8,183 bases of DNA from an uncultured Ruminococcus sp. (GTDB lineage Bacteria; Bacillota; Clostridia; Oscillospirales; CAG-272): NCBI GenBank assembly GCA_902803255.1, contig CADCPG010000003.1, forward strand, positions 1 to 8,183. The letters are read 5' to 3'. Position numbers and translations under genes: made by a program. The notes under the pieces were generated by a model that was given only the letters and a program-made list of their open reading frames with translations, did not search any database and was not told the origin of the DNA. Shown one piece after another: positions 1-4,813 of this stretch. Position 1 is the stretch's first letter; every line of letters begins with the position of its first letter.

Positions 1-977
1 CCGAACTGATGGACGACAGACCGACCGAGTTCGAACTGATCACGGCCGTCGCGATGCTCTTCTTCCTGCGGCACGGGGCGGATCCCGTCGTGCTCGAAGC
101 CGGCCTCGGAGGCAGGCTCGACGCAACCAACGCGGTGAACACGCAGGTCCTGTCGGTCATAACGGGTATATCGCTCGACCACACCGCCATACTCGGCGGC
201 ACGACGTCGAAGATAGCGGCAGAGAAGGCGGGCATACTCCGCCCGGGAGTGCCGCTCGTCTGGGGCGGACGCGACAGATACGCCTCGCGCGTGATACACC
301 GCGCGGCCGCGGAGAAGGGCTGCCCCGTCGTGAACGCTGGCAGAATAAAGCCGGTCATTAAAGAGTTCACTCTCGACGGGACGTCGTTCGTCTGGGACGG
401 CTTCGACGCCCGGCTGTCGCTGCTCGGCATATATCAGCCGGCGAACGCGGCTAACGTCATAGCGGCGGTGCGCCTGCTCCGCGAAAGGGGCTTTCGCATC
501 ACCGACGGGGATCTGCGCGAAGGCCTCGCCGCCGCGAAATGGAAAGGCCGCTTCGAGCTCCTCTGCAGGGATCCCGTGATCATATCCGACGGCTCGCACA
601 ACCCCGAGGGGATCGCGGCGGCCGTCGCTGGAATAAAGCGCTATTTCGGCGGGGAGCGCGTCGTGCTGCTCACCGGCGTCATGAAGGACAAGGACTGGCG
701 CGGGATGGCGGAGGAGCTGTCGCCCGTCGCGTCCGAAGTCATAACGCTGCGGCCGCCGAACCCGCGCGCGCTGGCGCCCTCCGAGTTTGCGGCGGAGTTC
801 GGGCGGCACGGAGTGCCGGCCCGCGGCTTCGAGGACGTCTCTGCGGCCGTTTCCGCGGCCCTGGACGCCGCGAAGAACGGGGGCAGGCCTCTGATCGCCC
901 TGGGGTCGCTATACATGTACGGGGCCCTGATCGCGGCCCTGAGGGTAGCCCTAGGGCAGCCCTGGGGGCAGCCCTAG
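1..977 (+). CDS. folC: Folylpolyglutamate synthase / dihydrofolate synthase, C-terminal two thirds
   Basis: This cytoplasmic Mur-ligase-type enzyme uses ATP to add glutamate to folates (and, in bifunctional versions, to make dihydrofolate from dihydropteroate). The reading frame is open from base 3, so the gene begins upstream; roughly the first 110 residues, with the GTNGKGS P-loop, are missing. Counting from the Met at base 9, family motifs appear in order: EAGLGGRLDATN at 30-41, SLDH at 55-58, AAEKAGI at 70-76 (K73 is probably the carbamylated lysine), WKGRFE at 178-183, DGSHNP at 194-199, GVMKDKD at 223-229 and GSLYMYG at 299-305. Family members normally end shortly after this last motif. 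Here about 17 further residues follow, and the last part is encoded by a 12-bp repeat array that also supplies the TAG stop. The Met at base 9 is internal, not the start. The family assignment is very secure; mono- versus bifunctional activity cannot be decided. Confidence 0.96.
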   Translation, partial: ELMDDRPTEFELITAVAMLFFLRHGADPVVLEAGLGGRLDATNAVNTQVLSVITGISLDHTAILGGTTSKIAAEKAGILRPGVPLVWGGRDRYASRVIHRAAAEKGCPVVNAGRIKPVIKEFTLDGTSFVWDGFDARLSLLGIYQPANAANVIAAVRLLRERGFRITDGDLREGLAAAKWKGRFELLCRDPVIISDGSHNPEGIAAAVAGIKRYFGGERVVLLTGVMKDKDWRGMAEELSPVASEVITLRPPNPRALAPSEFAAEFGRHGVPARGFEDVSAAVSAALDAAKNGGRPLIALGSLYMYGALIAALRVALGQPWGQP

Positions 978-1018
978 GGGAACCCTAGTGCCCGCCCTAG
1001 TGCCCGCCCTAGGGGCAG
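925..1018. repeat. Degenerate 12-bp minisatellite (CCCTAGGGGCAG-like), eight units
   Basis: Eight head-to-tail units each begin with CCCT, at 925, 937, 949, 960, 972, 983, 995 and 1007; six are 12 bp and two (949 and 972) are 11 bp. The consensus is close to CCCTAGGGGCAG. The first two units are diverged (CCCTGATCGCGG, CCCTGAGGGTAG) and lie in the folC coding end. The two units at 983 and 995 are identical (CCCTAGTGCCCG). Several cores are the palindrome CCCTAGGG. The array crosses the folC stop codon and ends about 80 bp before the next start. Its structure is seen directly; slippage as the origin is inferred. Confidence 0.85.
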
Positions 1019-1023
1019 CCGGA

Positions 1024-1100
1024 GCGGTCGGCTGATCCTCACGAAGCGTGACCGCCCCGCAAAAGGGACCGATATTATTTATACAGGAGATTATACAGCT
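1024..1100 (+). promoter_or_regulatory. Short spacer with RBS and tentative promoter for the binding-protein gene
   Basis: A Shine-Dalgarno sequence AGGAGA at 1085-1090 lies 10 bases before the ATG at 1101. TATTAT at 1073-1078 resembles a -10 box. The best -35 candidate, GTGACC at 1048-1053, matches only four of six consensus bases and is 19 bp away, so the promoter is tentative. GCGGTC at 1024-1029 can pair with GACCGC at 1050-1055 across a 20-base loop, but no T tract follows, so I do not call it a terminator. The gene may be read from this promoter or by read-through from folC. Confidence 0.4.
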
Positions 1101-2594
1101 ATGAAGAAAAGATCTCTGCCGCGCGCCGCGGCGTTTGCCGCCGCGCTGATCATCGCCGCCGGAGCCGCCGCAGCGTGCGGAACGCCGGGACAGCCGGACT
1201 CGACTTCGGCCGCGGGCCGGTACACCGAAGACCCCGCCGCGCAGACGACCGCGCCGCTCTACGACAAGGACGGCTTCCTGCTCGACGACATCGACTCCGG
1301 CATAGATTTCGGCGACGCCGAAGTGCGCGTGCTCTACTGGTCCGACCGCGAGAACCAGGAGTATTTTTCCGAGGGCGAGAACGGCAGCGAAGTGAACGAC
1401 GCCATTTTCAGCCGTAACAGCGCCGTCGAGGACAGGCTGCGCGTCAAGTTCGACTTCGTCCCGACTCCCGGGAACTCGTCCAAAGCAACCGAGTTCCTCA
1501 CCGGTATGCAGAACAACGTCAAGTCCGGCGACCCCGGTTACGACATCATATCCGCGCACAGCCGGAGCATCGGGCTCTGCGCGTACAACGGGCTGACTCA
1601 GGACCTGATGCAGTATCCCGTCATCAATACCTCCAAGCCGTGGTGGCCGTCGTCGCTGACCGAAAAGGCCGTCATAAACGGCAGGCTCCATTTCGTGTCG
1701 GGCGACATCTCCACGAACATGCTCTACATGATGTACGTCGTCTTCTACAACAGGTCGATGGCGGAGGACCTCCGGCTCACCGACCCGCTGACTCTGGTCC
1801 CCGACGGCAACTGGACGCTCGAGAAGATGATCGGGCTGAGCGCGGGGATCTATCAGGACGCCGACAACGACGGCAAAAAGTCGACCGGCGACATCTACGG
1901 TCAGGCGACGAGGACGCTCCACTGCGACGCCTATTTCTTCGGCAGCGACATTTCCGCGATCGACAAGGAGGGCGGCCGCCTCGTGCTGTCCGAACAGTTC
2001 ACCGGCGAGAAGATGGGGGCGCTTATCGACAGTCTCCGCGACTATTTCGGCTCGAGCGACGCCCTGCTCCAGAACGATTACAAGGGTATCTTCCGCGAGG
2101 GCCGCTCGCTCTTCGTGACCGACCGCGCCGACATCGCCATATCCGACCTCGACGGCAAGACCTTCGAGCTCGGTATCCTTCCCGTCCCCAAATTCGACGC
2201 GAACCAGGAGAGATATCTCACCGCCGTTGGCAATCCCTTTTCGCTCTACTCGATCCCTGTCAACGCGGCAGATCCTGAGATGAGCGCGACGGTCATCGAA
2301 TGCATGGCGTCCGAGAGCTACAGAAAGGTCACTCCGTCGGTCTTCGACGTCACTATGAAGGCCAGATACGCCGAGCGCGGCGAGGACGCGGCCGTCTACG
2401 ACACCGTGAGGGCCGGAGCGGTCTACGACCTTTCCAGGATCTTCTGGAAGGTCTTCGATTCTTCGGGCAAGGCTCCCGACACCATCTTCCAGAGCGCTCT
2501 GACGTCAACGACGGGATGGAGCTCGCTTGTCAAAAGTGAGCTGAAGGTGCTGAAAAAGACCGTTGAGGGCATAAACTCCGCATTCGCCGGCTGA
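1101..2594 (+). CDS. Extracellular solute-binding lipoprotein (ABC sugar-type importer, family 1-like)
   Basis: The 497-residue product looks like the membrane-anchored receptor of an ABC importer, catching a solute outside the cell for a permease. The N-terminus is a lipoprotein signal: basic MKKRSLPR, an Ala-rich hydrophobic stretch (9-25), then Cys26 after AAA, an acceptable but non-ideal lipobox. A Thr/Ala/Asp-rich linker runs to about residue 50. The body resembles clostridial family-1 binding proteins, with a PWWPSS...INGRLHFVSGDIS stretch and NWTLEKM. Residues 253-264 (DADNDGKKSTGD) form a DxDxDG calcium-loop-like motif common in these proteins. The start is supported by AGGAGA 10 bases upstream. 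No permease or ATPase gene is adjacent, so it is an orphan receptor here; the substrate is unknown, with a carbohydrate most likely from the family. A strong terminator follows at once. Confidence 0.85.
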   Translation: MKKRSLPRAAAFAAALIIAAGAAAACGTPGQPDSTSAAGRYTEDPAAQTTAPLYDKDGFLLDDIDSGIDFGDAEVRVLYWSDRENQEYFSEGENGSEVNDAIFSRNSAVEDRLRVKFDFVPTPGNSSKATEFLTGMQNNVKSGDPGYDIISAHSRSIGLCAYNGLTQDLMQYPVINTSKPWWPSSLTEKAVINGRLHFVSGDISTNMLYMMYVVFYNRSMAEDLRLTDPLTLVPDGNWTLEKMIGLSAGIYQDADNDGKKSTGDIYGQATRTLHCDAYFFGSDISAIDKEGGRLVLSEQFTGEKMGALIDSLRDYFGSSDALLQNDYKGIFREGRSLFVTDRADIAISDLDGKTFELGILPVPKFDANQERYLTAVGNPFSLYSIPVNAADPEMSATVIECMASESYRKVTPSVFDVTMKARYAERGEDAAVYDTVRAGAVYDLSRIFWKVFDSSGKAPDTIFQSALTSTTGWSSLVKSELKVLKKTVEGINSAFAG

Positions 2595-2596
2595 CG

Positions 2597-2652
2597 AAAA
2601 ACGCCCTGCACAGGCGGGTACCCGCCTTTGCAGGGCATTTTTGCGTTTTTTT
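2597..2652. terminator. Bidirectional intrinsic terminator between convergent genes
   Basis: GCCCTGCA (2603-2610) pairs with TGCAGGGC (2629-2636), and inside it AGGCGG (2612-2617) pairs with CCGCCT (2622-2627), leaving a GTAC tip and one C/T mismatch. On the plus strand TTTTT (2638-2642) and a run of seven T (2646-2652) follow. On the minus strand the run AAAAA at 2597-2601 gives the U tract. It therefore ends both the binding-protein transcript and the leftward aminopeptidase transcript, whose stop codon is at 2659-2661. Confidence 0.93.
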
Positions 2653-2658
2653 GTTCAG

Positions 2659-3741
2659 TCAGCCTATCTCGATGAGGTCCTTCGGAGACTGCGTGAAGTC
2701 GTAGACTCCGTCATCGGTGATGAGCACCATGTCCTCTATGCGGCAGCCGTACTTCCCGCCGATGTAGATGCCGGGCTCGACTGTCACCACGTGGCCGGGG
2801 CGCAGTACACTCGCCATCGCGGCGCGCGGCGAGAGGTTCGGGAATTCGTGTATGTACATGCCGACGCCGTGGCCGAGGCCGTGCCCGAAGTATCCGGCGT
2901 ATCCGGCGTCGTTTATGATCCTGTCGGCGATCATATGCATCTTGCGGCATCCCTTGCCGGGACCGATGACGTCCAGAACGGCGGTCTGAGCCTCGAGCAC
3001 CGTCGCGTAGAGCCGGCGGATCTCGGCGTCGGCCTTTCCGATCACGACCGTCCTCGTCATGTCGGAGCAGTAGCCGTCGTATCGCGCGCCGAAGTCCATC
3101 GTGAGGAAGCCCTTCTCGAGTTTGACGTCGCGCGGGACGCCGTGGGGCATCGACGACGCCTTACCCGACACCGCTATCGTGTCGAAGGCCGTCGATTCCG
3201 CCCCGTGGGCCCTCATGAAGAATTCGATCTCAAGCGCGACCTCAAGTTCGGTCCTGCCGGGATCCAGCCACTCGACGATATGAGCAAAGGCGCTGTCGGT
3301 CACGGCCTGCGCCTTTTTCATTTTCTCCGTCTCCCCTTCGTCCTTGAAGGCGCGAAGGCCGTCGATGAGGAGCGAGGCTCCCTCTGTGATATTGCAGCCC
3401 TCAAAGGTCGCCCGGAGGGCATCCGCGGCCGCGACGGGAAGCGTAGCCTCCTCGATCGCGATATTCGCGGCTCCGGTCTCGCGGATGATGCCGTATGCCG
3501 CCGAATACAGTTTTTCTGCCGGCATGAGTATCTCGAACTCTGCCGCCGCGGGGGAGGCGCACGCGGCCTCGATGTAGCGGAAGTCGGTGAGCAGCACCGC
3601 GCGGCCGGCGGTGACGACGACGAGACCGTCGGTGAAGGGGAATCCTGTCACCCAGCGCTGGTTGACTTCGGATGTGATGAGGAGTGCGTCGATGCCGGGC
3701 TTTTTCGCGAGAGCGGCCCGCAGTCTTGAAAGATGAGACAT
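2659..3741 (-). CDS. pepP: Xaa-Pro aminopeptidase (M24B metallopeptidase)
   Basis: This 360-residue cytoplasmic enzyme should remove N-terminal residues from peptides with proline at position 2, helping peptide turnover. Residues 1-130 form the N-terminal creatinase-like domain and about 140-355 the pita-bread catalytic domain. The five metal ligands expected for M24 are present: D216 (MDFGA), D227 (CSDMTRT), H291 (GHGLGHGVG), E322 (VEPGIY) and E336 (RIEDM). The other active-site histidines are also there: H200 (MPHG) and H298, seven residues after H291 as in E. coli PepP. Length is typical of short Gram-positive PepP/YqhT-like enzymes. The ATG at 3741 is the only plausible start: no in-frame ATG, GTG or TTG lies in the spacer. 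Its ribosome binding site is far away but is brought close by a hairpin (separate entry). It lies 48 bp after the TIM-barrel gene and probably shares its transcript. Prolidase activity on dipeptides is an alternative specificity. Confidence 0.94.
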   Translation of the reverse strand: MSHLSRLRAALAKKPGIDALLITSEVNQRWVTGFPFTDGLVVVTAGRAVLLTDFRYIEAACASPAAAEFEILMPAEKLYSAAYGIIRETGAANIAIEEATLPVAAADALRATFEGCNITEGASLLIDGLRAFKDEGETEKMKKAQAVTDSAFAHIVEWLDPGRTELEVALEIEFFMRAHGAESTAFDTIAVSGKASSMPHGVPRDVKLEKGFLTMDFGARYDGYCSDMTRTVVIGKADAEIRRLYATVLEAQTAVLDVIGPGKGCRKMHMIADRIINDAGYAGYFGHGLGHGVGMYIHEFPNLSPRAAMASVLRPGHVVTVEPGIYIGGKYGCRIEDMVLITDDGVYDFTQSPKDLIEIG

Positions 3742-3772
3742 TGTTTTTCGCGCGTGTGACCGCGCATCCTTT
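3742..3772 (-). promoter_or_regulatory. pepP ribosome binding site with an intervening hairpin
   Basis: On the minus strand the only good Shine-Dalgarno sequence is AAAGGA (3772-3767), 25 bases before the ATG, which is too far for normal initiation. Between them GCGCG and CGCGC (3765-3761 and 3754-3750) form a five-pair GC stem with loop GTCACA. Folding removes 16 bases and leaves an effective spacing of 9 (T plus GAAAAACA). The bases are seen directly; the role in initiation is inferred. Confidence 0.55.
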
Positions 3773-3789
3773 CTATCCCTTGTGAATTG

Positions 3790-4680
3790 TTACGCGTTTT
3801 CCTTCGCGTCCAGCCACGCCCGCTTCATCGCGAGGGCGTCGGCGTCCTGGTCGCCCGCCGATTCGCTGATGATGCGGGGGCGGAGGCCGTCGCGGGCGAT
3901 CACCCCGGCGAGAGGGAGAAAATCGGGGCCCCAGACGTTTCCGGGGTCGTCGGAGAAGCGCAGATGCTTCTTTTCACCGGCGTCGGTGAACATTATCTTT
4001 GAGAAGTGACAGTGCAGCGTCTCGGCGTATTCGGCTCCCAGCGCGTCGGCTATGTCGCCGAAAACGCGTCTGTATGCCCCGGCGTCGGGGAAGGCGCCGC
4101 CGCATTCGCGCGCGTTGAGATGCCCGAAATCGACGACGGGGCATAGCGCGGGGTCGATCCTGCAGAGCCGGATGACCTCGTCGAGAGTGCCGAGCTGGTT
4201 CTTCTTGCCCATCGTCTCGAGGCCGAGGCGGACGCCGCCCGTCCCGCCGTTGCCGTATATGTATTCGAGCGTCCGGCGCAGCGTGTCTCCGGCGAGCTCC
4301 ATCGCATCTTCGCGGCTTATCTTCGAGGCGCTTCCGGTGTGGATGACGACGGTGTCGGCGCCCATCAGCTTAGCGGCCCGGAGCGTATCGTAAATGTAGT
4401 TCACGCTCTTGAGGCGCACTTCGGGGTCGATCCCCGAGAGCGAGATGAAGTACGGCGCGTGGACCGACATCGCGATCCCCGCGTCCGCGGCCGCCTTCCC
4501 GACCGACGTGAAGAGAGCGTCGGAAAAGCGCATGCCGTTCCCGCCCTGGAATTCGTATGCGTCGAGGCCGTAGTCGCGGACCCATCCGGGGGCGTCGACG
4601 GTGCCTTTTTTTCCTGATGCGCGGAATTCTTCCGACCCTCCGGCCGGTCCGAAAAGAGGTCTGTCGTATTGTTTCTGCAT
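3790..4680 (-). CDS. TIM-barrel protein of the endonuclease IV / sugar-phosphate isomerase superfamily
   Basis: The 296-residue product belongs to the AP-endonuclease-2 TIM-barrel superfamily, which includes Nfo, a Zn-dependent DNA repair enzyme, and xylose-isomerase-like enzymes. Ligand-like residues in Nfo order are H74 (SVHAPYFISL), H114 (VVIHTGS), E155 (GLETMGKKNQLGT), D184 and H187 (VDFGHLNA), H225 (LHCHFS), H239 (GEKKHL) and E273 (ISESAGD). The position two before H239, Asp229 in E. coli Nfo, is Lys237 here. The SVHAPYF and LETMGKK..LGT motifs favour the Nfo side over sugar isomerases. I chose the ATG at 4680 because AAAGGA (4694-4689) sits 8 bases upstream. The frame can be extended to 4785, but those 35 extra codons are Pro/Arg-rich, lack an RBS and read through intergenic hairpins. 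It precedes pepP by 48 bp. A repair role is likely but unproven; another phosphosugar activity is possible. Confidence 0.85.
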   Translation of the reverse strand: MQKQYDRPLFGPAGGSEEFRASGKKGTVDAPGWVRDYGLDAYEFQGGNGMRFSDALFTSVGKAAADAGIAMSVHAPYFISLSGIDPEVRLKSVNYIYDTLRAAKLMGADTVVIHTGSASKISREDAMELAGDTLRRTLEYIYGNGGTGGVRLGLETMGKKNQLGTLDEVIRLCRIDPALCPVVDFGHLNARECGGAFPDAGAYRRVFGDIADALGAEYAETLHCHFSKIMFTDAGEKKHLRFSDDPGNVWGPDFLPLAGVIARDGLRPRIISESAGDQDADALAMKRAWLDAKENA

Positions 4681-4694
4681 CGGTGTGTTCCTTT
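4681..4694 (-). promoter_or_regulatory. Ribosome binding site fixing the TIM-barrel gene start
   Basis: AAAGGA (4694-4689, minus strand) is followed by the 8-base spacer ACACACCG and the ATG at 4680-4678. This is the best-placed Shine-Dalgarno sequence for the gene and argues against the longer frame that starts at 4785. Confidence 0.8.
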
Positions 4695-4699
4695 CGGGA

Positions 4700-4737
4700 T
4701 GCCGGCCCGGGGGCCGGCACGGGGATATCGGTGCCGG
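4700..4737 (-). promoter_or_regulatory. Two overlapping, mutually exclusive hairpins before the TIM-barrel gene
   Basis: TGCCGGCCC (4700-4708) pairs perfectly with GGGCCGGCA (4711-4719). Alternatively CCGGCAC (4714-4720) pairs with GTGCCGG (4731-4737) around a 10-base loop. Both use 4714-4719, so only one can form at a time. The pair lies just upstream, in the transcript sense, of the RBS at 4694. I see no good promoter in the spacer. A regulatory role is only a possibility; chance GC-rich pairing is the alternative. Confidence 0.35.
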
Positions 4738-4761
4738 GCATGGCGTCCGGCTTTTGTTCAA

Positions 4762-4802
4762 CGCACAGGCGGCCGCCGCGTTCACGCGGCGGCCGCCTTG
4801 CG
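4762..4802 (-). terminator. Long GC hairpin after the MBL lipoprotein gene, terminator-like but without a U tract
   Basis: AGGCGGCCGCCGCG (4767-4780) pairs perfectly over 14 bp with 4785-4798 around the loop TTCA. Four more pairs (4762-4765 with 4799-4802) extend it past a single bulged C at 4766. It starts 12 bases after the stop codon of the lipoprotein gene (4814-4816). In the minus direction the next bases are GTTGAAC, not a U run, so termination may be weak or Rho-assisted, allowing read-through into the TIM-barrel and pepP genes. Confidence 0.5.
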
Positions 4803-4813
4803 CGGTAACGCTG

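Noticed and set aside
925..1018. Reading the CCCTAG array as a CRISPR or an attachment site
   Set aside because: The units are 11-12 bp with no spacers, and no cas, integrase or tRNA gene is nearby.
1024..1055. Possible terminator after folC (GCGGTC/GACCGC)
   Set aside because: It has only six pairs with a 20-base loop and no T tract downstream.
951..1922. A 323-codon minus-strand frame opposite the binding-protein gene
   Set aside because: It has no RBS or recognisable motifs, its product is low-complexity Val/Gly/Arg, and it runs through the repeat array. The plus-strand gene explains the region.
2641..3729. A 362-codon plus-strand frame antisense to pepP
   Set aside because: It begins within the terminator T tract, has no RBS and shows no motifs. 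The minus strand carries all the M24 active-site residues.
4681..4785. N-terminal extension of the TIM-barrel gene to an ATG at 4785
   Set aside because: The 35 added codons are Pro/Arg-rich, translate the intergenic hairpins and lack an RBS, while the ATG at 4680 has a well-placed AAAGGA.
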